Positions 7,653-15,665 of a stretch of 64,000 nucleotides of DNA are shown one piece after another. Both the position numbers and the translations under genes were made by a program. This DNA comes from Thiohalocapsa sp. PB-PSB1. Lineage in GTDB: Bacteria > Pseudomonadota > Gammaproteobacteria > Chromatiales > Chromatiaceae. The stretch is from assembly GCA_016745215.1 (NCBI GenBank), contig CP050890.1:1240001-1304000 (forward strand). The letters run 5' to 3'. The notes under the pieces are model-generated. The model made no database searches and was not told the origin of the DNA. It was given only the letters and a program-made list of their open reading frames with translations. Each line of letters opens with the position of its first letter. Position 1 is the stretch's first letter.

Positions 7653-9488
7653 ATGCAATATCACCCTTGTTCGATTCTTGGCCGCAAGCAGCTCCGGATT
7701 ATTCCACTGATCGGATTATTGCTGCTTTCCATCCTCTGTGGCGACGCCACCGCCGATGACGCCACGTCCACCGAGGTTGCCATCTCGGGCGCAGCCGCTG
7801 CCTCGACCCAGGAAAAGGCTCCGGATCTGGAGCTGAATGAAGCAGCGGAGCAGAAGCCAGCCCAAGCCCAAGCCCCAGCCCCAGCCCCAGCCCCAGCCCC
7901 AGCCCAAGCCCCAGCCCAAGCCCCAGCCCAAGCCCCAGCCCCAGCCCCAGCCAAAGGCGCCGGGACCACTCATGTAGAGCTGGCCGATGTTCTCGTCGAT
8001 GGGCAGCTGGTCATGCAGGTACGCGGAACAGTATCCTTCCCCGCCGCGCGCCGCGCCGACGAGATCGAGCAGCGCATCATCGCGGTTGCTGGCGACCGGA
8101 GCATTCGGGATACGACTGTCGTCATCAAGGATCAGGACGAGCGCACGGAGCTGTTCATCGACGATCAGCTCATGCTCGACCTGTTCGATACCGATGCGGC
8201 GCTCGAGGAGATCAGCCGACAGCTGCTCGCGGAAACGATCAAAGCACGCGTTGAAGAGGTGATCGCCGCCTACCGGAACGACCGCAGCCCGGAGGTGCTG
8301 TTGGAGAAAGGCGCCTACGCCCTTGGGGCCGTCGGCTTGGCGATGGCCCTGATCCTGCTGTCATGGTGGGGCTCGAACCGCCTGACCGAGCTGCTGGACC
8401 GGCGCCTGCAGCGCCAGATCAAGCAGCTGGAGGCAAAGTCCGCACGTCTGGTGCGTGCGCGCAGCCTCACCCGGCTGCTGCATGGTCTGAGCCGGTTGGT
8501 CTACCTCGGCCTTGTTGTGCTGACCCTCTACATCGCCATCAACTTTATCCTGGGCCTGTTCCCTTGGACAAGGGGCACCGCCGACCAGCTCTTTGGCTTA
8601 GTCCTGGATCCGCTCACCGAGATGGGTGTGGGCGCGTTGGCCTCGATTCCGAACCTGATTCGGCTGGTCATCCTGTACCTGGTCACCCGCTATATCCTGG
8701 ACATGATCCGCGGTTTCTTTGCCGGAATCGACAGCGGCAACATCAAGCTGGCGACGTTCGAGCGAGAGCTGGCCTGGCCGACCTACCGCATTGTGCGCTT
8801 CGTGGTAGTGATCTTTGCGCTGGTCATGGCCTATCCCTACATCCCGGGCTCCGACTCAGATGCCTTCAAGGGCATCTCGGTGCTGCTCGGCCTGGTCATC
8901 TCCCTTGGTTCCTCGTCCATCATCGGCAACATCATCGCCGGCTACAGTCTGATCTATCGGCGCCCGTTCAAAGTTGGAGACCGGGTCAAGATCAACCAGA
9001 TCGTCGGCGAAGTCACCGACATCCGCGTCCTGACCACAAGGCTGCGCTCGCTGAAGAACGAAGAGGTCGTCATCCCCAACACCACCGTGCTCAACGGCGA
9101 GGTCGTCAACTACAGCACCCGGGCACAGGAACAGGGGCTTATTCTGCACACCAGCGTCGGCATCGGCTACGAGACCCCGTGGCGCCAAGTCGAGGCGATG
9201 CTCAAGCAGGCAGCCGAGCGGACCGGCGGGCTGATGCGCACGCCCAAGCCGTTCGTGCTACAGCAGGCCCTCGGCGACTATGCGGTGACCTACGAAATCA
9301 ACGCCTACTGCAATGACGCCAACAACATGGCGCAGATCTACTCCGCGCTGCATCGCAACATCCTCGACGTCTTTAACGAATACGGAGTGGCGATCATGAC
9401 CCCGTCCTACGTGGCCGACCCGGACCAGCCCAAGCTAGTGCCGAAGGAACAATGGTATACACCCCCGGCGACACCTCCGGCGGATTAG
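7653..9488 (+). CDS. MscS-family mechanosensitive channel with Pro-Ala linker
   Basis: A 611-residue protein. There is an N-terminal signal/membrane segment (IIPLIGLLLLSILCG), then a Pro-Ala-Gln-rich linker at about residues 68-100. A soluble periplasmic-type domain follows, then several hydrophobic helices from about residue 220. The MscS pore helix/beta domain is seen in LLGLVISLGSSSIIGNIIAG, RRPFKVGDRVKI, IRVLTTRLRSLKNEEVVIPN and a C-terminal alpha/beta part. It should open under membrane tension to release solutes in the inner membrane. The linker is coded by a hexanucleotide tandem repeat, which may vary in length between strains. It is monocistronic. Confidence 0.85.
   Translation: MQYHPCSILGRKQLRIIPLIGLLLLSILCGDATADDATSTEVAISGAAAASTQEKAPDLELNEAAEQKPAQAQAPAPAPAPAPAQAPAQAPAQAPAPAPAKGAGTTHVELADVLVDGQLVMQVRGTVSFPAARRADEIEQRIIAVAGDRSIRDTTVVIKDQDERTELFIDDQLMLDLFDTDAALEEISRQLLAETIKARVEEVIAAYRNDRSPEVLLEKGAYALGAVGLAMALILLSWWGSNRLTELLDRRLQRQIKQLEAKSARLVRARSLTRLLHGLSRLVYLGLVVLTLYIAINFILGLFPWTRGTADQLFGLVLDPLTEMGVGALASIPNLIRLVILYLVTRYILDMIRGFFAGIDSGNIKLATFERELAWPTYRIVRFVVVIFALVMAYPYIPGSDSDAFKGISVLLGLVISLGSSSIIGNIIAGYSLIYRRPFKVGDRVKINQIVGEVTDIRVLTTRLRSLKNEEVVIPNTTVLNGEVVNYSTRAQEQGLILHTSVGIGYETPWRQVEAMLKQAAERTGGLMRTPKPFVLQQALGDYAVTYEINAYCNDANNMAQIYSALHRNILDVFNEYGVAIMTPSYVADPDQPKLVPKEQWYTPPATPPAD
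7857..7952 (+). repeat. In-frame hexanucleotide tandem repeat (CCAGCC/CAAGCC)
   Basis: About sixteen tandem copies of CAGCCC or AAGCCC within the channel gene encode alternating Pro-Ala and Gln-Ala. Because the unit is six bases, copy-number change alters linker length without shifting the frame. Confidence 0.9.
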
Positions 9489-9930
9489 GCGTTGGCACGC
9501 TGACTCGACTGACTGACACCGCCGGAGTTATTCGGCATCCTACCGGTGGATGACTGCAACAAGGACGAAGACTGAATGCGGAGTCGATTCAGGCAGAGAT
9601 CGATATGGCGCTTGCCGGAGAGATACGTGCCAACCGGCGCCGGATTCTCGTGCGCGCAGCGGCAACCCGCCCATAGTTGCTCCATGGGCGGGTTGCCGCA
9701 ACGTCGAGGCCGGACGAGAAGGCAAGCCAGGTGGTCTGTTTCTCGACAGAAATCGCCTAATTTCTGCTGCGAGCAGCGAATCGCGGCTGGATCTCGATAC
9801 CGACAGGGCAATCTCGCAGCTGAACTGGTGCTGAACTGGTGCTAATCTGGCGCCCTATCCGCGGCCGAACACGCCCAAGACCCCAGCGTAGCGGTGTCGC
9901 ATTCTTTGCCCCCAACCAGGAGCCGCCTTC
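9489..9930. other. Intergenic region with inverted copy of the 78-bp repeat
   Basis: No gene. It holds the repeat at 9661-9757, a short GCTGAACTGGT duplication (9819-9843), and the AGGAG ribosome-binding site of uppP just before 9931. Confidence 0.5.
9661..9757 (-). repeat. Dispersed repeat copy 2, with perfect 14-bp hairpin
   Basis: GGCAACCCGCCCAT at 9661-9674 pairs perfectly with ATGGGCGGGTTGCC at 9684-9697 across a nine-base loop. From 9680 to 9757 the sequence is the inverted match of 661-738. Confidence 0.75.
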
Positions 9931-10746
9931 GTGGACAGCCTACAGATTGCCCTGCTCGCCTGCGTCCAGGGCCTGGCCGAATTCTTGCCGATCTCCAGCT
10001 CGGCCCATCTGATCCTCATCCCTCTGCTGTTCGGCCTCGAGCCGCAGGATCTGGCCTTCGATGTCGCGGTGCGCCTGGGCACGCTGGCGGCGGTGATCTT
10101 CTACTTCCGCCGCGAGCTGCTTGCCATCACCGGCTCCATGCTGCGCGCCGTCGCCGGCAAGGGCATGGACCGCCACGCCCGGCTCGGCTGGATGATCGTC
10201 ATCGCGACATTGCCACTGCTGGTGCTGGGCCTGCCATTGAAGCTGCTGTTGGAGCTGCTGCGCCAAGACCCGCAGATCCTCGCGGTGATGATCGCCGGAC
10301 CTACCATCGGCTTTGGGCTGCTGCTGTGGTTCGCCGACCTCATCGGCACGCGCCGGCGCGACGAATATGCGCTGAACTGGCGCGCGGCGCTGATCATCGG
10401 CTGCTTTCAGGCCTTCGCCATGATTCCCGGCACTTCTCGCTCCGGTGCCAGCATGACCGCAGGGCTGTTCCTGGGCCTGACCCGCCAGGCGACCTCGCGC
10501 TTCGCGTTCCTGCTGGCGATCCCCAGCATCCTGTTGGCCGCGCTGATCGCGATCAGACACCTGCTGGAAACCGCCGAGCCGGTGAATTGGCTTTCGCTCG
10601 GTCTGGGTGCGTTGCTGTCGTTCGTCCTGGCCTATATCAGCATCCACCTCTTCCTGCGCTTTATCGAGCGCATCGGCATGCTACCCTTCGTCATCTATCG
10701 GCTGCTGCTGGGCGGGCTGATTCTGATGCTGGCGCTGATGCTCTAA
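9931..10746 (+). CDS. uppP: Undecaprenyl-diphosphatase UppP/BacA
   Basis: A 271-residue polytopic membrane protein. The two BacA signatures are present: QGLAEFLPISSSAHLIL near the N-terminus and MIPGTSRSGASMTAG in the second half, which carry the catalytic Glu/His and Arg/Ser residues. It dephosphorylates undecaprenyl diphosphate to recycle the lipid carrier for peptidoglycan and other envelope polymers. The start is GTG 9931, preceded by AGGAG at good spacing. It runs convergently with the L,D-transpeptidase gene that follows. Confidence 0.95.
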   Translation: MDSLQIALLACVQGLAEFLPISSSAHLILIPLLFGLEPQDLAFDVAVRLGTLAAVIFYFRRELLAITGSMLRAVAGKGMDRHARLGWMIVIATLPLLVLGLPLKLLLELLRQDPQILAVMIAGPTIGFGLLLWFADLIGTRRRDEYALNWRAALIIGCFQAFAMIPGTSRSGASMTAGLFLGLTRQATSRFAFLLAIPSILLAALIAIRHLLETAEPVNWLSLGLGALLSFVLAYISIHLFLRFIERIGMLPFVIYRLLLGGLILMLALML

Positions 10747-10865
10747 GCAGGGCATGAACAAGGTGCAGCGAGCAAACGAGCAGATCATGAAAGCATGCCG
10801 TTTGGGTTGCCATGCCAAAGGTAGATCCCGTCTTCTGTCCGCTTCCCACCTCTGTGACCCCGTCC

Positions 10866-12845
10866 TCATTCCTCCGACTGCTTGATTGAACTGAAGTATT
10901 CCGCCTCGGCACTCGCCAGGGATCCCTGCACGATGGTCACCAGATCTCCTACCCGGGTGGATGTGAACAGTCGCCGGGCAGTGCCCTGCGGCACACGAAT
11001 GCAGCCGTGAGATGCGGGGCGATTCGGCACGGCGCCTTGGTGCAGGCCAATAGCGCCCGCGTTGAGCCGCAGGAAATAGGGCATCTGTGCGTCATAAATG
11101 GTGGATGTCCACTGGCGATGTTTGTTTGTGATCACGTACTTGCCGGGCGGTGTCTCATAGCCCGAGCGCCCGGTGGAGACGCGGGTAGTCAAGGTCGCTT
11201 TGCCATCGACATACAGGCCTGCCTTCTGGTCCGCCAAAGAGACCAATACCCGTCTGCGCTGTTTCGCAGGGTCCGGGTCTCGGCCGAGGAGGAGCTGCAT
11301 CATTTCCACGTCTTCTTGCCATGCTGCGAGGCCGATCGGCCAGGTACCGTGCTCGCCGGTGGGTGTGTCGAGCCGGGCCTCGCGCTCGAGCAGCACGCGC
11401 ACCGTATCCTGGCGTCCCCTGAGCACGGCCAGCATCAGCGGCGTTAGGCCGCGGTCCTTGGTCAAATAGAAGCGTGCATAGCGTGTCGGGAAGAGCTTGG
11501 TGAACGCTTCGGACGCGGGCGAGGCGACCCGTGCGTCGATATCGGCACCATGGTCGGCGAGGGTGGCGACTACCTCGGGTCGGTCGAGGGCGACTGCCAG
11601 AGCAAGCAGTGGCTGTCCTTCGCCTGCGACCAGGTCGGGGTCGGCGCCGTGATCGAGTAGGGTGCTCACCAGTGCAGGAGAGGCGCTGCGCACGGCCCAC
11701 TCGATGAGTGGCTGGTTATCGATCTGGGCGTCGATCGATGCACCGAGTTCGAGCAGATCGGCCAGGATGCCGGCATTACCCTGTCGGAGCGCGCGGCCCA
11801 AAACGTCTTCGGCCTGGGCGCCATGAGCAATGAGCAGACGCAAGAGGCCCGCTCGATCGGTATCGACCGCGTACTCGATCAGGCGCTGGCCGTTGGATAG
11901 GGGGGCCTCGATGTCGCCGCCATGTTCGAGCAACAGTTGCGCGATGGCGAGGTCGTTCTGCTCGGCGGCGCGCTGCAGCAGGCTAGGTTCCCCCTGGGGC
12001 GTCGCGGGCAGCGATGCGCCCTGTTGCAACAACAGCCGAACGACGTCTGCATGTCCGCCCTCGACCGCCCAGGCGAGCGCCGTCTTCTCAGCGTTGTCGG
12101 CGGCGTTCAGGTCGGCGCCGTGCTCGAGAAGAAGCTCGGCAAGCTCGACATCGCCCGCCGCTGCCGCTTGCGTCAGCACATGGATTCCCGACGCAGTCCG
12201 CGGATCGGCACTCGCCCCATGCTCGAGCAGTACCCGGGCCAGATCTTGATCTTGGGCTTGCACCGCATGCGCCAACAGTGCAACAGCATCCGAATCGGTC
12301 AGGTCGGCGTCCAGACCGAAGTCCAACAGCAGGCTGAGCAGCTCCTGATTCCCCGTTGCGACGGCCTCGAACGGAGCCGGCCGGCGGTCTGTGCCGAGCG
12401 GCACAAGCGGGTCTGCACCACCCGCCAGCAGTAGTCTGGCGATCGAGAGGTCGTCACGACGCAACGCCAGACTGAGTGGCGGGTAACCATCGGCATTGGT
12501 GCTACTGACGTCGGCACCGGATTGCAGCAATATCGCGACCGCTGCAGCAGCGCCGGCATCGACCGCGGTATGTAGCGGTGTGGCGCCCGCGGCGTTGCGC
12601 TGCTCGAGCCCGACGCGAGCTGTGTGCAGCAATGCCAAGGTCTGCACATCGTTGCTAGCGCTGGCGGCGTGCAGAACCCGTGGCATATCCGCAGACGAAA
12701 TGCCTCGCAGGGCAAGCTCGAAGCGCGCCTGCAGCAAAGGACCATACAAGATGGCGATAACGCCGGCTGCAAACGCAACGACAATCGTCATCCCGATCCA
12801 GAGTGGCTTGCGGGTAGAGAACGCGTTGGGGGAACTTGTCTCCAA
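10866..12845 (-). CDS. Ankyrin-repeat protein fused to an L,D-transpeptidase (YkuD) domain
   Basis: A 659-residue protein. A single membrane anchor at about residues 14-38 (IGMTIVVAFAAGVIAILYGP) is followed by roughly a dozen ankyrin repeats (LLEHGADLNAADNAEKTALA and similar) to about residue 525. A C-terminal YkuD domain then runs from RRVLVSLADQKAGLYV to LVTIVQGS. The catalytic motif is complete: the His of IGLHQG and SHGCIRVP with the nucleophilic Cys. The catalytic domain should face the periplasm and cross-link peptidoglycan or attach a protein to it, while the ankyrin stack would bind a partner. The start appears to be TTG 12845 with AGGAG upstream. Confidence 0.85.
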   Translation of the reverse strand: METSSPNAFSTRKPLWIGMTIVVAFAAGVIAILYGPLLQARFELALRGISSADMPRVLHAASASNDVQTLALLHTARVGLEQRNAAGATPLHTAVDAGAAAAVAILLQSGADVSSTNADGYPPLSLALRRDDLSIARLLLAGGADPLVPLGTDRRPAPFEAVATGNQELLSLLLDFGLDADLTDSDAVALLAHAVQAQDQDLARVLLEHGASADPRTASGIHVLTQAAAAGDVELAELLLEHGADLNAADNAEKTALAWAVEGGHADVVRLLLQQGASLPATPQGEPSLLQRAAEQNDLAIAQLLLEHGGDIEAPLSNGQRLIEYAVDTDRAGLLRLLIAHGAQAEDVLGRALRQGNAGILADLLELGASIDAQIDNQPLIEWAVRSASPALVSTLLDHGADPDLVAGEGQPLLALAVALDRPEVVATLADHGADIDARVASPASEAFTKLFPTRYARFYLTKDRGLTPLMLAVLRGRQDTVRVLLEREARLDTPTGEHGTWPIGLAAWQEDVEMMQLLLGRDPDPAKQRRRVLVSLADQKAGLYVDGKATLTTRVSTGRSGYETPPGKYVITNKHRQWTSTIYDAQMPYFLRLNAGAIGLHQGAVPNRPASHGCIRVPQGTARRLFTSTRVGDLVTIVQGSLASAEAEYFSSIKQSEE

Positions 12846-13410
12846 GGGGTAGGTACTCCTGGTCAGATCTTCGATTAAAGCGGACTCTGGATTTGGGGAT
12901 GGCAGCTTAGCTTTCCCACAAGCTCGCCGCTGCGCCGGGTCTACGCATCCGAGTCAGGCGTTATGTTGCGCATCGAGCCCGTTTCCGGCAATGCGACTAA
13001 TCTATGAATTTGCATGCTGCTCGGGTGCTGCCTGCGTAGATATTCTCCTATTCTCCTATTCTCCTATTCACCACAGAGACGCAGAGACGCAGAGAAGAGG
13101 GATATATTTCGCATTGGTCCATCTGCGCACTCTGTGGTGCATCCTTGCATTTATCGAGGCCAGCGCCCGGCCCGCGTAGGTTAGGATGAGGAACGAATCC
13201 CAACACGGTCACTCGGTGTACGGCTCTCCGTGCTTCGTTCCACCACCCAACCACCACGAACATAAAACGGCATTGCAGGACATGCGTTAGCGTCGGGCTC
13301 TGATCAAAGGCGCAACCAATTTTTTCACGGTCGACCTGGCGGAACGGTCGAGTCGCATGCTGGTGGACCGGGTCGATGGTGGGGTCGATGATCTGCGGGA
13401 GGTCGTGCGC
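12846..13410. other. Repeat-bearing intergenic region
   Basis: No gene. Contains TATTCTCC repeated three times (13041-13068), a CACAGAGACGCAGAG...CTGCGCACTCTGTGGTG inverted repeat (13068-13141), and a RAYT-type REP at 13175-13204. Confidence 0.5.
13175..13204 (+). repeat. REP: CGTAGGTTAGGATGAGGAAC... (copy 1)
   Basis: Nearly identical to 52060-52089, where it directly follows a RAYT transposase fragment. The GTAGG head and the partial palindrome GGATGAGGAACGAATCC are typical of RAYT-associated REPs. Confidence 0.7.
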
Positions 13411-13563
13411 AGGCTGTCGAAACCTGCAGTTTTACTAAAACAAGCGCTTCCCGGTTTATGGATGCATAGTCGGTGTCAAGATCGGTGTCAAGGTCGGAAT
13501 GAGGGATTGGTATCGAGCTGGCTGCTTTGATCGATGAGCGGATTCGATTCCGATTCCGATAGC
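13411..13563 (-). repeat. Dispersed ~150-bp repeat (GATCGGTGTC / GGAATC type), copy 1
   Basis: Matches 51739-51915 in inverted orientation: GCTGTCGAAA, ACTAAAACAAGCGCTTCCCG, TTTATGGATGC, CGGAATGAGGGATTG, CTGCTTTGATCGATGAGCGG and ATTCCGATTCCGATAGCG are shared. The GGAATC-rich end also occurs at 989-1032 beside a broken four-helix-bundle gene, so it is probably the worn tail of that gene family's repeat. Confidence 0.75.
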
Positions 13564-13680
13564 GCGGAAAACGGGGAAGCGCGGAAAACGGGGACAGACC
13601 ACGTTTTCCATGTTTTACAGAATCGCGGTCATGCTGAAAAAGGTGGTCTGTCCCCGTTCTCTCCCGTCCCCGTTTTCTTC
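13561..13680. repeat. REP-like inverted repeat with stuttered ends (GGGGACAGACCAC family)
   Basis: Inverted arms GGGGACAGACCAC (13590-13602) and GTGGTCTGTCCCC (13643-13655) surround a small core. Outside the arms the seed GCGCGGAAAACGGGG is repeated on the left, and CCCGTTCTCTCCCGTCCCCG repeats a truncated seed on the right. Confidence 0.7.
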
Positions 13681-13716
13681 CCACCCGGCAAGAAGCGACG
13701 AGCTTTGCTCGGCGCG
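13681..13716 (-). other. Group II intron 5'-end remnant next to an attC
   Basis: On the minus strand CGCGCCGAGCAAAGCTC...CTTCTTGCCGGGTG matches the 5' end of the intron at 15.37-15.40 kb almost base for base for 36 bp and then stops. Like that copy, it abuts the end of an attC-like site, so it is probably the stub of a second intron at an attC. Confidence 0.55.
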
Positions 13717-13718
13717 AT

Positions 13719-13803
13719 AACGTCAATCGCAGCCCGCGCCAAACTGCAGCGACGCGCGAAGCGCCCGCCGCAGTTTGGCGTCGGGCTGGCGGGCTAGTTG
13801 GGC
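13719..13803 (-). other. attC-like integron recombination site 0
   Basis: Outer triplets AAC (13719-13721) and GTTGGGC (13797-13803) bracket a long imperfect stem with arms GCAGCCCGCGCCAAACTGC and GCAGTTTGGCGTCGGGCTGGC. It is almost identical to the site at 20527-20615. The inner end is altered by the adjacent intron remnant. Confidence 0.75.
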
Positions 13804-13890
13804 GATTTCATTTATCAGCAGTGATGTTATTGAGCCTGGCCCCTTTTCTCTCTGTGCACCATTTTGCGCATCCGCCGGGCGATATTGTTA

Positions 13891-13975
13891 CGAATAACGC
13901 GCCCAAAAGCCGCGCGGCAGGACGCTAGAATTCGGCACAAAGCTGGCCGCGGCTTTTGGGTCGCTGTTATTTCGC
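13891..13975 (-). other. attC-like site 1
   Basis: AATAAC...GTTATT ends surround arms CCCAAAAGCCGCG and CGCGGCTTTTGGG with a ~40-base variable centre. The antitoxin stop codon (13967-13969) lies in its outer end, the usual position of a cassette ORF relative to attC. Confidence 0.7.
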
Positions 13976-14215
13976 TTGTTGGGCCAGTGCCTGCGCCATG
14001 TTGACGACCTCTACATTCAATCGCGCACGCACGGGATGCTGCCTTTTCAGCAATGCATCGAGGTTGTCCAAAGTCGTTGCGTGAAAATACCTTTCACCGC
14101 ATTCTGTGCACACTTCGGCTTCTACGTCCTCAACGATGTACAGTTGTTGCTGAAACCAGTGAGACCGTTTGACCTTTTTGGATCGGGTTTCCCCGCCGCA
14201 GAATTCACACTGCAT
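13967..14215 (-). CDS. YgiT-type zinc-finger antitoxin
   Basis: An 82-residue protein. CEFCGG and CTECGERYF form two CxxC pairs of the MqsA/YgiT-type N-terminal zinc finger; the rest (TTLDNLDALLKRQ) is a short helical tail. It follows the DUF4258 gene after eight bases, which is the standard layout of this toxin-antitoxin type, and would neutralise that toxin and probably autoregulate. No HTH half of a full MqsA is present. The gene ends inside an attC-like site. Confidence 0.8.
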   Translation of the reverse strand: MQCEFCGGETRSKKVKRSHWFQQQLYIVEDVEAEVCTECGERYFHATTLDNLDALLKRQHPVRARLNVEVVNMAQALAQQAK

Positions 14216-14223
14216 AAATACAC

Positions 14224-14496
14224 CTAGATTGCGTATACGGTGATGATGATTAGGCTAGCTTCCTCTCGGAACCGGCAAACGACGTGCATGCTTCGACCTG
14301 AAAGCGATGAACCTGCAATACGATACCGAGTTCCCCTTGTGTCGTGCGTCATTTTCTTTTCGAGGAACCCTTTCAGAATGGCGTTCTCGACATCAGCGCG
14401 CTCGAACCCGTCATCCATCATCTCTTCTTCTGCATGCGAGGATAGGTAATAGTCGCGGTCTACGATTCGTTGCTGAATTGTGCTGAGAACGCTCAC
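14224..14496 (-). CDS. DUF4258-type toxin
   Basis: A 90-residue protein with the DUF4258 pattern: RIVDRDYYLSSHAEEEM near the N-terminus, then GFERADVENAIL and a C-terminal GRSMHVVCRF strand and IIITVY. These are the conserved pieces of small RelE/BrnT-like putative ribonuclease toxins. Paired with the zinc-finger antitoxin downstream as one integron-cassette-like unit. Function by family and context only. Confidence 0.75.
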   Translation of the reverse strand: MSVLSTIQQRIVDRDYYLSSHAEEEMMDDGFERADVENAILKGFLEKKMTHDTRGTRYRIAGSSLSGRSMHVVCRFREEASLIIITVYAI

Positions 14497-14547
14497 GATG
14501 CTTCGAGATTGGAATCAAGTTGCCGCGATTGCTGCACTTTGTGGCCT

Positions 14548-15402
14548 CCGGCGTAGGGACTCCGGTTACCCGGAGCCCCCGCCACAGACCCGGACGTGCG
14601 GTTTTCTCGCATCCGGTTCCTCGGTTGCACTCGCTTATCAAGCGGACCGTCGCAGTTGCCCATTCCACGGTCCAGTTGTTTAGTCCCCGCAGTGAGGTTT
14701 GCTCGTGTATACCCGATCCTGCATGTCCGGCACGAGTTTCCTTTGCGAGCTGCGTGCTTCCGTCAGGTCCTTACGCCCGCTGGCCGGCTTTCCCGACCTC
14801 CGACTACTCTGCCCGATAAGACACCCCGTTGGCATACGGCGGTCTCCCGCCTGCCTGCACGCTCCCTGTTCGACAACTCTACCCGCGCCCACGCCGCCAG
14901 CCTGTGAACAAGTGGGCTCTTCACCCGTTCGTGTCCCAACGCTGTCGGTTTCATGGTTTCGCATCAAACAGGAGCCTTCGGGGCTTCCCGAGTTTTCTGA
15001 CGCCTCTCTTCCTGCATACATAAGCCTGATGACTCCGGCGGACATCAGGACTCCGGCGGACATCCACACACTTGCCAAATAGCGCGTGCTTCACAGGACT
15101 CCGGCGGACATCCACACACTTGCCAAATAGCGCGTGCTTCATGTTGACTTCCAGGACGTTAACATGTCGTCATCCGCTTACTTTGCTTTCTCGAAGCTGC
15201 CCTGATCCAAACAGGCGCACTTCAGGGAGCGCGATCTCCCCTACGGCCTACAGGATTCTCTGTGTACGCTTGCCCTGCAATTCACTTTGTTCGCGGGGCA
15301 CAAAGCTCCGCAGCAGGACCAACACTCGATACGGGTGGGTGGCTAGCCCTTACCCGACCGGGACTTTCACCCGGCAAGAGGCGCCGAGCTTTGCGCGGCG
15401 CG
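14548..15402 (-). mobile_element. ORF-less group II intron at an attC (IIC-attC-like)
   Basis: Read on the minus strand. The 5' end at about 15402 begins GCGCCGCGCAAAGCTCGGCG, then GCCGGGTGAAAGTCCCGG, typical of bacterial group II domain I. Segments at 14.7-14.9 kb (GGGCAGAGTAGTCGGAGG, GCTCGCAAAGGAAAC) resemble pre-ORF intron sequence. Domain V is recognisable at 14588-14620: CCGGATGCGAGAAAACCGC then ACGTCCGGG, with a GAAA-type loop. A domain VI hairpin GGGGGCTCCGGGTAACC...GGAGTCCCTAC follows. The reverse-transcriptase ORF is absent. The position normally holding the AGC triad reads AAC, so splicing may be lost. Confidence 0.65.
15048..15141. repeat. 48-bp tandem duplication inside the intron
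   Basis: Two copies of a 48-bp unit (GGACTCCGGCGGACATCC...GCGTGCTTCACA), preceded at 15031-15047 by a truncated copy of its start. It is another case of nested, end-truncated reiteration. Confidence 0.85.
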
Positions 15403-15461
15403 ATATCGCCGCAAATCAGCCGCGCGAGGTACGAGCGTCGGCTGGATTTGCCTTGTTAGCC
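15403..15461 (-). other. attC-like site 2 (intron at its inner end)
   Basis: GTTAGCC at 15455-15461 marks the outer end; arms GGCAAATCC-AGCCG and CGGCT-GATTTGC pair with one unpaired base, as in attC hairpins. The inner end is the intron junction at about 15402. The upstream gene stops inside the GTTAGCC element. Confidence 0.7.
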
Positions 15462-15665
15462 GTTTTTTCTTCGCCGCCGCTCCATCGCCATCCTGCTGAT
15501 CTCTTCAACACTCTTGTCGTTCCATAGAGTTTTTTGCCATTCAGTATAATCAAATGGTTCGCGCATCATGAGCGTAATGAATCTCTCGGCGTGCACTTCT
15601 CCCAGTGCAGTGATGAGCGCCTCCATGCCCTTTATCCGGACTTCAGTATCAGTTATGGTTGTCAT
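15456..15665 (-). CDS. Putative antitoxin partner of the PIN-domain protein
   Basis: A 69-residue protein with no named domain that I can assign (VRIKGMEALITALGEVHAER, then TEWQKTLWNDKSVEEIS). Similar small proteins are familiar next to PIN toxins. It overlaps the end of the PIN gene by 17 bases and ends at the attC-like site, so the two form one cassette. The antitoxin role is inferred from this arrangement. Confidence 0.65.
   Translation of the reverse strand: MTTITDTEVRIKGMEALITALGEVHAERFITLMMREPFDYTEWQKTLWNDKSVEEISRMAMERRRRKNG

Noticed and set aside
7661..7973. Gly/Ala/Trp-rich minus-strand frames opposite the MscS linker
   Set aside because: They are the complement of the Pro-Ala hexanucleotide repeat.
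8363..9316. 317-codon plus-strand frame inside the MscS gene
   Set aside because: Shadow frame in high-GC DNA; the MscS frame has clear family motifs.
9894..10757. 287-codon frame overlapping uppP
   Set aside because: Shadow frame; the uppP frame carries both BacA signatures.
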